This document shows, piece after piece, positions 36,741 to 50,379 of a stretch of 64,000 nt of DNA (positions within the stretch are counted from its first letter, which is position 1; each line of letters begins with the position of its first letter). Under the pieces are notes generated by a model. It searched no databases and had not been told where the DNA came from. It saw only the letters and a program-made list of their open reading frames with translations. The stretch is from Lactifluus volemus. Lineage: Eukaryota; Basidiomycota; Agaricomycetes; Russulales; Russulaceae. Position numbers and translations under genes: made by a program. The DNA lies in the NCBI GenBank assembly GCA_022376515.1, contig WTXI01000115.1, positions 1-64,000 of the forward strand, written 5' to 3'.

Positions 36741-38029
36741 CATTTCCCACTTGGATAGGAGGTGGATATGACATCAACGACAGGGAAGATCGGTGCCTGT
36801 ATTCATGCAACCGACCGCGACCGAACCGATCACTGTTGTTTGCGTTCTCTCCGCCGCAAAGAATGAGGGAAAGGAAGATGAAAAAAAAAAAATGGGCGCA
36901 TCCAAAAATTAATCATTGCGACTTCTAGCTAGTTCCGATTTTACCGATGAAAATGAGACGCCGCTCCGAGAGCGGCGTCCACCCAGATAACTAAAAGATG
37001 AGGGCAGAGAAGACAGCCAAGGTATACAGGTATACGTACCCAGGTCAATTGGTGGTCATCAACTTGTCAAGGACTATTTTTCCGACGGAAGCATTTGCAG
37101 CGATTAGAAAAAAAAAACGAACCCCCACCGTGGCGTTGGTGCCAAAAATCCAAACGCGAACGTGCTGAAAGCGCACCTTCCGCCAACCTAGCCGGGTTTG
37201 TGGCGTAAGAAATGAGGAAGAACTGGAAAGGGGGGGGGGATGGCGCATATTGAAATCAATCTCTCACACGCCTTTGTCTAACCCCATCGAATAACTCCGC
37301 GGTGGCCGGGGGATAGTGTACCATAGCCTGAGAGAACGTAGTACAGGGCCGTATAGGATCGAGAGGCAACAGTCAAAAAGAGGCGTGGGTAACAACGCGG
37401 GTGGGCTTTGGTCGAGACAGGATCCAAAGGCAGTGTAGTGGGCATCAGAGTTGCGTGCTCCACGGTTCTTTGTAAGCATCATACACCTACAGTACCTACT
37501 TACCTACCTATCTCCCCTCTTGCCAGTGGTCGATGGGGTTTGGTGGGATGCCGAGTTGTCCGAGGCGAGGAGCAGGTTTTAGTTTAGATAGGAACTAGAG
37601 GTACTGTACGAGGGAGTTGCCTGGAGATATCCGGGACCGCCTGATGTGTGTGTGGGCAGATTCGGGATCTGTTGAGGAGGACGACAACCAATATCTTCTG
37701 GCATCAAGATAGATTGATGGGTGACCTCGTGTGGGTAACCCATGGCGACGGTACCACTAAGCCAGATCCCTAGTGAGTCCGTGAGGATTGGGAGAGGGGT
37801 ATCGGGTAGAATGAGGTGATGAAGGAAGGGAAAGGTAGAAATGTCGGCGAGGCGGGGGTAGGTTCGGAAAGAGGATCGGGAGATTTGGGAGATTAGCGTT
37901 GGACGATTCTTGACAGTTACCACGTGGACGAGGATGACTGGTACAGTGTGTGAAATTTCCAAAAAGAGAATAAGACTTCTAAATAGAGAACAAGACTTCC
38001 TCCTCACTCAAACCCCTTCCTCTCTCTCT

Positions 38030-38085
38030 CACTCTACCTCTACCTCTACCTCTACCTCCACTCCTCTTCTTCCTCCTCCTCCTAC
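38030..38085. repeat. CTACCT-type hexamer microsatellite
   Basis: At least five tandem CTCTAC/CTACCT units followed by TCCTCC repeats, ending just before the candidate start at 38088. Confidence 0.75.
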
Positions 38086-38087
38086 TC

Positions 38088-41000
38088 ATGCACCCTCTAT
38101 CTAGACTCTCTCATATTCCTGCTTCATTTACACGCAACAAAAATTTGGATACCTCTCCATCCCACTCTGGAAACCATACATCAGATTCCTCCAGTGATTC
38201 AGCCATTCATGTCCATCGTGCACCCCTTGCGCAAATAGATCAACAACTCTTCAACCCCGCACCTACGGACATCATATCTCCCGCTCTCACCCCCCTCTCG
38301 ACCGCATCATTCGATTCTATCCCTCTCACGACTCGTACCTTTGGAAAATCCATGACGCCCAGACGTTCTTCGTATACGGCCGAGGACATTCTCTACTCGG
38401 CTGGTAATGGCTCACAAAACTCTGTTCATCGTCGTTCTTCTCAGTACGTGTTCAAATTTACTTTCCCTCTCTCTCTCTTTTTTCCCTCCTCTCTCCAATT
38501 TGATTAGCTCTCGGTCTTCTTTTGACCCTCCGTCCGATCCTAGTAAACTTATCTTTTACCACGCGGACCTCATGGCCGTACCTACTCTACCCCTACTTCG
38601 CACTCGGTCGATCTTTATGTGCTGCTTCCCAATCGGGTTTATTTTTCCCTCAATCTGCGTGGCCATCGCACGTCAGCCGCCCGTATGGCTGTAACAGTAA
38701 TCCTGTGAACCTGTGAACCAGATCCTCGGTAGCTTCGCGCTTATTTCTATGCCCCTCCCTCCCCTCACTTGCCTCGACTTCCTTTCCTTTCCCTTCCCTG
38801 ATTTCTTCCTCGGCCCCAGCCGTGCGCTCAATCTTCCTCCTCAAAATAAAATTATTACATTTCCCCTTTTCATAATATTCTTTTTATTTTATTTTATTTT
38901 TCTTTATTCACTTCTTCATCTCAACTTGTTACTCGGGCTCTGAATGCTAACCCCCCCCTCCTTCCGGCCCACCTTAGGTCTCGCACCATCCCGACGGCAC
39001 CTTATCCACCATCCAAGCCCACGCGGCGTCCTGCGCACACCCACACTCAATCCACGTCTTCTTTAATATCTACGCGCCGAGGCTCTCTTCCCGCTCTCCA
39101 TTTACATTCCACTCCCTCTCTCTCCATCTCCCCACCCAACATGCAGGAAGACTCTGAAAATCTCAACGATGATGAATATTATGCCTTTCACAGTTTGGCT
39201 ACCTTTTCTTTTGGCTCCGCGACTGCTCATCGTCAATCTTACGACCCCGATATGCCCAGTCCGCTGTCCATCCAGGCCCCCAGTGATAGCAGTCACTCGC
39301 AAAGTACGACTAGTTCCGATCGCACCCCCCGTCCCTCCATCTCCCACACCCGTGGCCCCGATGATGACCGTGCCGGGGACGAATCCCGTCGCACTCGCGC
39401 TAAAATGCGCGCCATCGATGACGGTGGGCGCAGACCATCCCTTCCTACCAACCTCTACACTTCCGATCGTCCTAGTGCAGATAGCCTCCCCGACCCCTCT
39501 TCTCGTCGCCGTCCACACGCTTCGGGAAGCGACTCTGACCCCACAGCGTCCAGTGGTGCCTCTGACGCTGACATTGACCCCGGAAGCGAGTCTGGTATGG
39601 TCGATACAGATGTCGAACTCGATGGTATCCCCGCCTATGCCTCACGGAATACCTTTGGCCTTAATCAGGTCCGCTCCACATACACTTTCGATTCGGGGCC
39701 CGAGTCTGATGGCGATGGCCTCCCTGGCACACAGGAGTGTGTAGAATGGTATATCGTAGATCCCAATGAGCGTCGCCAGGAGGCCGGCTCCCCCGTCATA
39801 TTCGCAAGTGCAGGTAGCGACGACGATAATGACGACGACGACGACGCTGACTCTGATGTATCGGAAACCGGCACCCGCGGACTTGCGGCAATGCGCCGCA
39901 ACAGCGTTGCCATTCGTATAGCTTCTGTTCGCGATCCTTCTTTTCACTCAACTGACACAGAACCTGCACAAACACGGACAAATATCCGGGAGCGCGAGGA
40001 CAGCATCGCCACGGTGCGCCGTCCAAGTTATGATCTCGAGGCCGGGTCACACACGGCCTCCGGTTCCGACCGGGAGCAACAGCCTGCATTACCACCTGCC
40101 AACTGGAGCATGTTTACAAATCCGTCCGGTGTCTCGCCACCAGACGATTCGGGCGAGCACGTATATCAAGGCATCGACCTCGATTACATCATGAGCGTCG
40201 GTGGATCAGCGGTTCCGGGCTCCCGTCGTTCGTCACATTCATTCGTAGCGCCTCAGCCCTTGCCCTTGCCTCCATCGGGAAAGTCAAGGGACAAGGATAA
40301 GCGCAAGAAGGATAAAGGCAAGGTCAAGGGGGTCCTCGATGTAGCCGCGATGCAGGGCCTCATCGGTCAGCCCAACCCCCCGCCAAACCTGCTAGATGTT
40401 GCACCATGGGCCACCGACGCTGATGACATGACCGGTCCTCGTCGCCCTAGCACCGTGACCCTCGACGACTCATTTGCTGGGGGCCTTCGGCGCCTTGACC
40501 CTGACTACGCCATACGCCGCAATGAATGGTCCTTCATCCGTGAACTCGAGCGGATCGTCGTCCCTCCCCGCGATCCTGATCGCGGTCCGAGAACCTGGGA
40601 TATTTGGCGCTGTGCTCAGATCGGCCAAATTCGCATAGAAAGAGCTGTCCTGCCGCCTTGTACGTATAGCTGTCTCATTCCAAACATATTCTGATGTGAA
40701 GCGTCCTACGACAGCCGACCCAGAAAAGCCGAACCAACAGCGTCTCAATGCAGAGCATGACATTGACCCCGAATCGGCAAATATTCTCGGTGGGCCGACG
40801 ACCGTCGTTCATCGTCACTCGAGGGCGCTCGCGTTCTCTATTTATCGCCATTACAACCTGAGAAACTCTCGCGCGCGAGAGAGCGGAACCCGGAACAGTA
40901 CGACGACGACGAGCAGCACGCGCCCCCGATCATCTACCGAAACTCGTGGAGGCACGTTCGTGATGCCGACGCATGATGGCATCCTTCTCGCAACGAAACG

Positions 41001-42411
41001 CGTCCAAGAGCACTTTACGTTTACCAAGAGTACTTCGAGACTGGACGCACACGGCTTGCTGCCAGATGACGGCGGTGATGGCCGACGCGACCCTCACTCC
41101 CGCCGCGCTCAGCAAGACCGGTCAGGGAATCCATCCCATCGGGATTCGCCTGGGAACCGCCAAATCGTCGACCTGAGCAGGTTTGAAGACTTGGCCAATC
41201 AAGCCATGGGTCTGCGTCGGAGCCCATCAACTCGCACTGACAATTCTTCTACCGCTTTCGCCTCATCCTCGACATCTCACAAAGCTTCTTCTGCGTCTTC
41301 CGTCGGGACTTCCTCCTCACCAACCTCTCCTGTTTCTGAGCAACCGTTGATTTCTCAGGAGGAAGATAGTGACGGGGACCTTGTCAATCCCGTTCCACGC
41401 ACTTCCCACGCCGAGGCCTTCGCCACTCTTGATAACTATGCGATCGATCAACTCAAGAATGGACAGTTGCCTGCGGTGGCCACGAGGCGAACTCACGGCA
41501 GCTGGATTCAGCGCATCATTGGCCCACCGAGTAGCACGTCACGCATGCATTCACCCAACCTCTCCCCCATCAATCCCCCCTGGATGACGCTAGTATCACG
41601 CTCCATGCAGGAAGAGCAAGATCGTGCGATTCAGGGTCTCAGGTCGTCATTCAAGGACGTGGGGCTGGTCCCATCGTCTCGCTCCCATCGTGGTGCAGGG
41701 ATTGGCCGCAAGGGCATGGGTAAGAACAAGGACATGCTCACGCAGGTGCCGGACGACTCGCTGTATATGCTTCTCCCCCTGTGGCCCCACGAGACGGACC
41801 CCGCGAGCGCAGCGCGTGAGCGGAGTCAACGCTCCACCAAAGGCTCTGACCGCGAACAGAACTTGTACTTGCTTGTTTATTACGTGCCATTTGACAAGCA
41901 CGGTGAGGGCAGTCCCCCCAAGAAGCGCTCGCGCTCGCGCAAGGATGGTGATCGCGAGCGGCGCCATCCAATGCCGCTCTTCGATGTTCGACTCGGCTTC
42001 AAAGTCGTCGGCAGGCTCATCGCGCACGCTGACTTGAACGGCTCTGGCATCCGCCTGCCGGTCCGCGGGCTGTCGGTGACGGGCTCGTTGGCAGAAGCGG
42101 AGCTTGGCATTCCGTCCGCCTCGCTGCGCGACGTTCACTCGGATGACTTTATCATCGGTGCCTGTCTCGATCGCAGCGGGACTATCGAGTTTGTACCAGA
42201 AGGACTCGAGAAGCTCGGTTTGTGCGTCCCGCGCACTGAACCCCACATCAAACTTCACACGCACCCGGGCATGCAGACGGCTGACCCGGTGGAAGAAGAG
42301 GTGGTACCCCAACCACTTACCGCCATTGGGCGCGCAGCAGTTGAGATCGCATGGCTCGGCTGTATGGCTCTCACCACGTTCTATGGCCCCCCATCCAAGG
42401 ATCGGGCTTGA
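38088..42411 (+). CDS. Large serine-rich, largely disordered basidiomycete protein
   Basis: The candidate ATG at 38088 gives MHPLSRLSHIPASFTRNKNL and a Ser-rich N-terminus. After introns (one at about 38442-38508; another, poorly resolved, ending near 38980) the frame continues SRTIPTAPYPPSKPTRRP and runs unbroken to 40660 as a Ser/Asp/Arg-rich region with an acidic DDDNDDDDDADSD tract. An intron at about 40662-40714 joins to a 571-codon final exon ending at TGA 42409-42411. The C-terminus contains the only folded-looking parts: LYMLLPLWPHETDPAS, YLLVYYVPFDK, MPLFDVRLGFKVVGRL, DDFIIGACLDRSGTIEFVPE and VEIAWLGCMALTTFYGP. Basic KDKRKKDKGKVKG and KKRSRSRKDGDRER tracts suggest nuclear location. 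Family not recognised; it may be regulatory. The start and the second intron are uncertain. Confidence 0.7.
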
Positions 42412-45400
42412 ATTGTGCCCCTGTCCGTGGCTCCCCGCACCGGGTCTTCCTTCCCCGGGTTGGTGTTTTTGGGAATGCATTTTTGACTTTTTTTGGTGTT
42501 TATCTATTATTTTTTTTTCTTTGCTCTCCCCGCCAGCTACCAGACAGACGTCTCTTCGCTTGTGTGCGTGCGGATGCCGAAAATCGTTCTTCTATGTTCA
42601 CTTAGTTTATTCTCTCTCCCCTCAATTTGACCAAACAGACCCGCAGACTGCTGCTATACCCCAACCCGTATCCGGAGTGTAACAACGACAATTTTTTTTT
42701 TTTGAATCACCCCCCCCCCTCCGCAGTCTGTATATATCTATACGTTTTGTGTGGCTTTTGTCATCGCATCACCGGCTCTCTTCTCTATCTATCTATCTCT
42801 CTCCCCCCTCTGTATTTCCTCTCAGATTGTTTACCGCAATGTGTTTTTTTTTGTCCTAGCTATGTAGTACCTGGACCCAATTCATAATCTGACCAACTGT
42901 ACGCGACCGGAACTGGACGCTCGCTTATACTGAACGATCTCGATGACCAGCCCCGGAAGTCTCAGATTTCCGGCTTTTGTTATTGGCGCGACTTTCTTCC
43001 CCACACAAATCCCAAACTCCCGCTATTTTATTTTTTGCTTTTGACTCATTTTTACGTCTTGAATTTACTTTTTGTGGACTAGTCGCTCTGGCTAAACACC
43101 CCCGGCTGAAGTTTTTTGTTTTTCTCATTTGCTAATCGAAGGGGGGGGGGAGGACGGACCAAGAAGGGACTCTCGGAGTTAAGATTAGGCCCAAAGTCAT
43201 GGTTTCTCACCACAAGTGGATCTCGACTACTCTCCGGTATGGCTTTTATCCCGAGTTCCTGAAAAAGAATGGGAACCAGGCCTGTAAACCCTTCGTTCTT
43301 CCTCCCAAAACTTGTCACCAAGGAAAAAATAAAAGGGAAAAGTGATCGATGGGGAACATGGGGTTAAGCCGCCCGCGCTTCCCTTTTTTTTTTTTCATCT
43401 TTCGTTTCTCCGTAAATGGATTTGGGTGGATGGATTGTTGATGCGCTCGTTTTTTGTAAGGGGCGTCATCACGAGTAGTACGTACGTTACTGGTAACTAA
43501 CTTTTGATTTACTGTCAATGCCAAAACTGGTTGCAGCAGCAGCAAGGGGGGGGGGGCTGTACAACTGTATGACTGACTAGTTACTAGCTTATCAAAAAGA
43601 GAAAACCAAGGACAGTTATCCTTGTCCCCTCGGTTTTGTTCGGCACCGAGACCGCCATCACTGGAGCTTTTTGCCAGCTTTTTGGGGGAAACCTTGGCTG
43701 ATGCCTCTTCTTTCCCCGGCGGCGGCGGCGGCGGCGGCTCCCTGTTTTTAGGACACTTCCCCCCCCTTCGATCAAGGGTCTCTCCGATGGTTCTTCGGGA
43801 AGTCCGTCCCGGCGGAAGTCTGACTGACACGTTGTAGTAGCAGGCAGGCCCTTCGGACTTTTTTTGTTGGGACTCCACTCACTTGACCTCCCGGAAAATC
43901 CTTCCCGCGCTAGATCGGCAGGAAAAAAGTAAAATAGCCAAGTTGATTATCAAAGAGGGGCGGAGGGGGTGAGCTGATTCTGGGCTTCGAATTGCTTTAC
44001 AAGTTATTTCTGAGAGGTTTCAGCCTTTTTTTTTTTTTACCCCGATGTCACGCCCGGTGTGAGACGGTGATTGTACTGTATCACCTGCTGAGTGGTACAG
44101 TGTCTTATTTTTTTGAGGGTGCTTTCTCGCTCCAGGTGGGACGGGGATAGACTCGGGACACCAGGGATTTTTCCTTTCTTTTCATTTTGCGTCTTCCTTT
44201 TGTCCCTCTTCACCTTCTCCAGATAGCAGTGGGCGTGGAGGTCCAATCGGTCGGCTGGCAGTGTACGGATGCAACTAACTGCCTATATCTCGTACGTTGC
44301 GCAATCTCGTGGGTCACCTCTCATCTTTGTGCAACCTTCCACTCACGGTACAAGAAACACAACATGAAGCCGTCTGTTCGTCTTTGTTCGTCTAGTACTG
44401 GGTCAATTTCACTACTTCCCTTTCCCCCCCCCTCCTCTCCGTGTTTATCTGAAACAAGGTTTCGATCATCCTGATGCATACCATGCCGTGCGTGCGTGCG
44501 TGCACGAAGAGAAAACTACACCTTTCACATCGTTCACCCGGCAAAGTTTTTGGTTTGAGGGGGGATCGTGAACGTGAACGGAGATGAGAGACCTCGACCT
44601 TGTCTTCGATCTTTGCACCGATCACCTCGCCTTGGTACTCCGCGGGCGTTCATACCGACATCGCTCATCGGCCTTCTTGCGGTGATGAGGGACCCCTTAT
44701 CGAATGAGAGCAGGGAAAATCCCGGGACCCTGATAGGGGTTGCAGCACGGCAAACTTGAACATGGTGTCATCATAGGTTTTGCAACTTCTGTGCTGTTGC
44801 AAGACTTTGCGCCTTCGGCTCCATCGATCACGACGCTTCATATGCTGCAGAGTCTAATCTACCTTAAATGATGATCTTTTGCGGCTGCTCGGGCTAGGGA
44901 TCCCTCTCCTGTCGCTGGCTGGACCAATGGAATGCAGACGCCCTCCGAATAGTGGCGATTCCGCTTACCTGGCATGGTTTGCATGTACTCTGTCGGTTGG
45001 ATCAAGTACCGCGGCCGTAACGAGCTTGATCAAGTCGAACAAGAAGACTCAGGGTTGCGTCACACTGGCCAGTTTGCCACTGACTTGACACCTCAAATGC
45101 CGCACCGCGCTCGGGCTTTTTTTAGGCCTTTTCCCATTTCCCGTAGATGGATGATCGACCGTAACTTTCTTCTGATTGCAAACTTCCAATCACTCAGGTG
45201 GTTCGCCATCGGTCCAAACGGACCCATGTGAGAGTTGGTGGGGTTAGCTCCCCATGTGGTGCCAGTGGAGGAATGCAATCTTTGGTTGATGGTGGCGTTG
45301 TCAAGCTGATAGCTGATAGGAATATGTATTTTTGTGTTCCATGGCCAATTGTGACTCATCAAAGGTTGGCAGGTTCCCTTCGATCCACATGCACATGCAC

Positions 45401-48400
45401 CATGCTGTGACCAGTATAGTTGACATGACAAATGTTTTAAGATTCCAGGCATCCGCAGAGACAGTTCCGCGGATCCAAGATCACCCCAGTATGTGCGTGA
45501 GATGCGTGGGGCGCATCGCGCATTAAATTGAGGATCAATTGAATACAGTGCTGCACGTTGCAGAAATGACCCGATGTCGGATGACCAAGTCACAATCTCG
45601 CTTGAAATGCGGAAAAGAGCGGAGCGTGTTGTACAAACAGGTACAGACAATCTCATCCCCGTTGCCTTCTAAACCAGTCCGAAATGTGTTCTTTCTCTCG
45701 CACATTTCATTTTGCGGATATTATATTATAGCTGTCGGAGCGACGCGTGCCAGTGCGGCTGCATGGGTGGGAAGTGGCAGAAATGATTGAATGCCGTCAT
45801 GTTGCTGGGAAAGGGCCCGGGTCGCATATCCCTTTTGAGCCACTCCTTCCAACCTTGGACCATTACAACAATACGGAACGTAAGTCAACAAAGGGGGAGG
45901 ACGTTTAACTTTTTCACGGCGCCGGCGGGTTGGGTTGCAGGGGTGCTTGGAGTGCTTATTACCCCTTTCCTTTCTTTCGTTTTTGACCAAAGACTCATGT
46001 TGATTTCTCCGGTCCGATCCGAGAAAAAACATTTTCCCCCAAGCAGCGCGATGGAGGGAAGGAGGTTTTATTTTTTCCCTGGTGGCTCCAACGAGACCAG
46101 AGCCAGCCCGGCCTGAAAGGCCTTCCCGCGCCCTGGCACGGTAAATTGTATCAAGCATGCGCGGCGCGGGGCGCGCGATATTTTGACTTCAAGGTACCAA
46201 AAAAAAAAAAACGTGTTTACCTCTCTGAGACCGCAAGGCACTCCTCATGTGCTCTCTCTCTCTCTCTCAACACATCTAACTTACCACTTCGGCGGCCGCT
46301 GTGCCGAGACATTTCATCAGGTTCGGTTCACAAAAATGGGTAATCGGAAAGGAGAATAGGAGTCGCCAGGTGGTCCTCACCTCCACCCGTACTGTGTATG
46401 CACGCGGCGGGCGCTCCATTAAAATGAACTTTGAACCTCGTCGGTAAGTTTCTGACCGTGGCGCAGGGCGCAAAGGCCCGAATCGTCGCTGTGTTGCCGT
46501 GTGGTATGCACGATATGAGCGGTCCGCTTAGAGTCTCAAATTTGTCCTTACATGCGCGCAGCGCCCGTCGATTCCTATGTATGGCGCTACCTTTGTAGAA
46601 TCGTGTGCATGTTGGAGAAATGATGAGCATGGAAAGGATTTCGGTTGGTGCCACATTTAAATTTTTGTTTTTACGTATTCTACCACAGGCTTGATGGGAT
46701 GCATCGATGATGCCTTGTGTACGTGAGAAAAGAAAGAGGAAATCCAGTCAGACGTCAAGTTATTTGACAAATATGAGGTGATACAGGTACGACGACGTAT
46801 GGCCGAGGAAGCGACGGGTCACCAGTCACCGCATAGTGGCGACCAATTAGACTTGGTAGGCATTTTGTTTTTGCGCGCTTTCCCTTGCGGCGACTGGCCA
46901 AGGTTGCCATTTTATCGCAAAAGCATGACTCCGGATCTGTTCCTGTGGGGACCGCATGCGCTTCGAAACTTGGGTATCCCCCCTCAGCTGACCGCGTTAT
47001 CGTATCGTATCTGATCACGCTTAGGAAGGCTTCCGAATTCTTCATTGGCAAAACGTAGTAGATGAGTAGGTGAGGTCGTCTGATCTGGGTGGCGTGGCGC
47101 TCAGGAAGAACTTTACGAAGGATTACAGTTCACAGGAGCGGCGTGGGTATTCCGAGGGTATCGGAGGGTTAAGCCAGACTTCAAATAAGAAAAAAAAAAA
47201 AACTAGAGTTTCTGAAGTATTTCGAAGCAGTTGGTGACGCCGTGCCTGATCGGCGGAGACAATAACTTGAATCCTGCGAGCGCACAAATCCGAGTAGACA
47301 GAACGTTGGGATAAGATCATCACAAAATGAATACTGCTCTGAGTAAAGAAGTCTAGTGAGGCATCGTTCGCCGGTGATAGGTTTCTGAGAGGCTGGAAGT
47401 GTGGCATGCCAGTGGATGACTCGAATGCATGGAGCGCTCATGCGCGGCTGGGTAGTACTCACGGCGGTCATGCGTACGGCACACAAGACGAAATACTAGC
47501 AGCCGCGCTACATATAGCACAGTCCCTGGACCAGTTCGAAAGAAGGATAGTTACCCGAAGTGAGTAACTTTACTGAAAGCCCCTGTTGCAACCAAGGTTT
47601 TGTTGAGGAAGCGAATCCTGAGCAAGATGACAAAGGGGGGAGGAATCTCAGGGTAACCCGGTAGGTGGTCGTTTCCAGATACGTCTTCGAGCCCCCCAAA
47701 GTCCAAGAGAGGCTAGTCAAATGTAACTTGGTACAGTAGCCTGTAGGTCAAACCAACGAAGCATATGTCGTAATCGTTATTTGAAAGACTCGGAGGTTTC
47801 CGAGTCTGACCGCGGCCGCGCATCTTGCTAACTTTGGGCTCTCACGTAACTGAAGCTCGTCTCAAAGTTGAAACGGCGTTGAAGATCCTCCATCTAAGTA
47901 AGACCCAGATTAGAGTAGTGTGACCAAAACTTGTGATTCAACCACACTCTTTTGCATACACTAACGATTCTTAGAAAGACACACCCTTTCCTCTCGGTGC
48001 CGGGAAGGCATCCATGTCTCGCAGTTGTTCGCTCACAACCTCGCCAAGTTGTTGTGGTAGAAGTTTGTTGGTCAAGGTTACGTGCAAAGTAGCAATATTG
48101 GGTGTTAAGGTACCTGATTCCACATCCACCACAGACTCGGGGGAGCAATGAGTTTTGTAATGTTGCTGGGTGTGGAAATTTGTAGAAACCAGCAGGAGTT
48201 TCCACTGGCACTGTAGTAATGCAAGGGATGGTCATTTCCAAGTCGTCCAAACGCTGGAGGTTGATAGCTTCTCGAGGGCGGGGGAATTCAGGTTGGTTTG
48301 TAGAGCGCCCAATCGCTCTACTAGTACCGACTCTCGAAAACTGTTTGAGAGCACGGGGACAGCTGAGTCAGAGATGCCGAATATGAGTGCGATCAAGTCG

Positions 48401-49585
48401 GTGACGATTGGCAGGGGCATTGGACGGAGGTACAACCCGATATATATCCCGGCTCAAGAGATCAGAATAATTTCAACAGGCCTTACAAAGAGAGACAGCG
48501 ACAGGAAAGAAATGAGAGTCCAGATCAATCAAAGATAAATGGTAGTGACGCAACCTGTATAGCTCCTCGTCGCATCTCCGCGCAGCCCTGTTTATACCTT
48601 GCTCTGAGTTGATGACCCACTTCCCCGCCCTGCATGCCGAGAAGCTCCCGCTGCAGCTACTGGGTGACAGCCTGCCGTTCTCTTCCTAGGTGAGAGCGGC
48701 AGGCGAGAATCTGGTATTTCGGTCGCCACTGAGTCATCCTTGTCTGATTCTTCTACTATCTGGTGCCACGCAGCGGGTCACCTCCGAGTCAAATGGTGCG
48801 CCTCAAGTGGTGTAGGTAGAGGTGCAGGAAGTAGCAATCGTGAAGGGCGATGGGCTAACAATTCATGAAATTGAGCTCACAACGGGTGTATTGGGCAGAA
48901 GGAAGGGGCTGTTGGGCGGGGAAGTGGACCTATCAGTGACGCTTGATCGACTTCACGTATTGCTTCAGTATTGACAAAAGCCACACCAAGAAGCGTTCCA
49001 CCCGTATCTGACAGTGAATTGGACGAGTTCCTCAGTCGTATATGTTCCGAGTCATCTCTTTCAGGAAAGATCTGATTAGAGCGTCGAACGGCGTGCCAGC
49101 GTGTCACAGGTGTTCCCGTTGCTTGCACATATTCTTCCCCTGCGACACCAACGGCACAGTATGCCTCCTGGCTGTGCTGATGGTGCCGTCCAGTGACCTT
49201 GCTAACGGAGCCCACAACATATCAGAGTAGGTGACGGGGGCACTTCTGCGTGGAAACACTTTGCAATCAAAGTAGGTAGGCCTGGCTAGAGTGCAGATGG
49301 CCATGGGATGCCAGCGGGCTGCGATAGAACCTAAAGACACTGGCAGCGCAAGGTACCACGATGATCAGCTGGCCGGTCAGGGAAGTAAAGGGTTTGGGGC
49401 GCAGGCTCTTCATGTCCTTCACTGTATCGAAAGAAGCCCCAGCTCGTAGATGAGGTCAATGAGGGTTTACTGTGACATGGCAAGTAAGTTCAAGTTAAAT
49501 AATGCAGAAATGCGACACCATCTATCAACTGTTTACTGAAATCCACAACATCACTGCTAAATGTCCCAAGTTTGAATGCAAAATC
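42412..49585. other. Long region with no confidently recognised gene
   Basis: 42412-46700 is 3' UTR and intergenic DNA with many homopolymer runs (C runs near 42710 and 44420, G runs near 43140 and 43545, T runs near 43385 and 44027). A 187-codon minus-strand frame at 45093-45656 has no recognised motif. 47.9-49.4 kb on the minus strand holds protein-like stretches in changing frames (IALIFGISDSAVPVL near 48380; LTPNIATLHVTLTNKLLPQQ near 48060; YCAVGVAGEEYVQATGTPVT near 49120) that could be a decayed gene of unknown family. A hairpin with 9-bp arms (AGACTCGGA) lies at 47786-47807. Confidence 0.4.
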
Positions 49586-50108
49586 TAAGGGAGTGGCTTT
49601 GGGAAGAAACATGAAAGTTCCAACATCCACTTTGATTGTTGTAAGTAAGGGGATGGTATGGTTCTTTGGTGACTTGAGCTTGTGGAGGGATTGAACACTG
49701 GATTCTTCAATCCCTCCACAAGCTCAAGTCAGCAAAGAATCACTATTACTTATGATGATCAAAGTGGATGTGGGAACTTTCATGTTTCTGTTGAAATATG
49801 AGCCTGGAGGCAAAAGCCTTAATATTTAATGTACAGAAGGCACAGTTCTTATATCCCCCCAAGGGGGGATTGGACATGTATATATGTGTATGTACATGTT
49901 ATTAAGCCTTCTAGATGGTTCAAGAAATGGCTCTAAGTAGTAAATAGTAAGCTAAAAGGGGGGTGGAAGAGCACCCATAAGTAGCAGAAAGTGTACTGTA
50001 AAGTGGTATATTAAATAGCCAAATCTGGAGTTTTTTTACCTTGTCCGAAATTCCCGTGTCACTCGGAGTGTTGATTTCCAACAGTTTCTTCCCAAAGCCA
50101 CTCCCTTA
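49586..50108. mobile_element. Mariner-type MITE (523 bp) with a nested fold-back
   Basis: Perfect 25-bp TIRs starting TAAGGGAGTGGCTTTGG at 49586-49610 and inverted at 50084-50108. If the outer TA is the target duplication, the ends fit Tc1/mariner-derived MITEs. There is no coding capacity. Just inside the left end lies a long hairpin, annotated separately. Confidence 0.75.
49605..49789. repeat. Long imperfect fold-back hairpin (arms about 84-91 bp, 10-bp spacer)
   Basis: The left arm 49605-49695 (AGAAACATGAAAGTTCC...GGAGGGATTGAA) is the imperfect inverse of 49706-49789. The outer 30 bp and inner 25 bp match almost completely; the middle has several mismatches and a 7-bp length difference. 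Transcribed, it would form a precursor-like dsRNA stem. Confidence 0.85.
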
Positions 50109-50379
50109 AGTAGCAAAGGTGAGTGAGCCTGAGTGGCCCGCCGGGATGGCAGCGGCAATTTTTCCACGTGCAAGTTCTCAAAACTCGGTAAAGCGATCTC
50201 TTCTTACACATGTGCATCACTTATGAATGGATGGATTCTAACATAAGACCTCATCACCCTTCATAGTGTTGTTGTGTCCCGTCGCCCATGATCTGACATG
50301 AGGAGACCCAGCGAACTTCTTTGCCTTGTCAACCACCATCATGATGGACCTTCTTGCACATCCGAGTCGGTTCACAATC

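Larger units (their letters stand above)
34916..38087. other. Long non-coding stretch with many homopolymer runs
   Basis: About 3.2 kb with no recognised gene. It contains long A, T, G and C runs (for example around 35595, 35855, 36030, 36230, 36705, 37230). Open frames are chance products. Likely promoter and long 5' leader of the 38-kb gene plus intergenic DNA. Confidence 0.55.

Noticed and set aside
39102..39518. Antisense frame in the serine-rich gene
   Set aside because: A composition shadow of the plus-strand Ser/Asp-rich coding exon.
43315..43878. 187-codon minus-strand frame
   Set aside because: Driven by homopolymers and low-complexity Pro/Lys runs.
45093..45656. 187-codon minus-strand frame
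   Set aside because: No recognisable motif, no supporting splice structure, and it lies in otherwise non-coding DNA.
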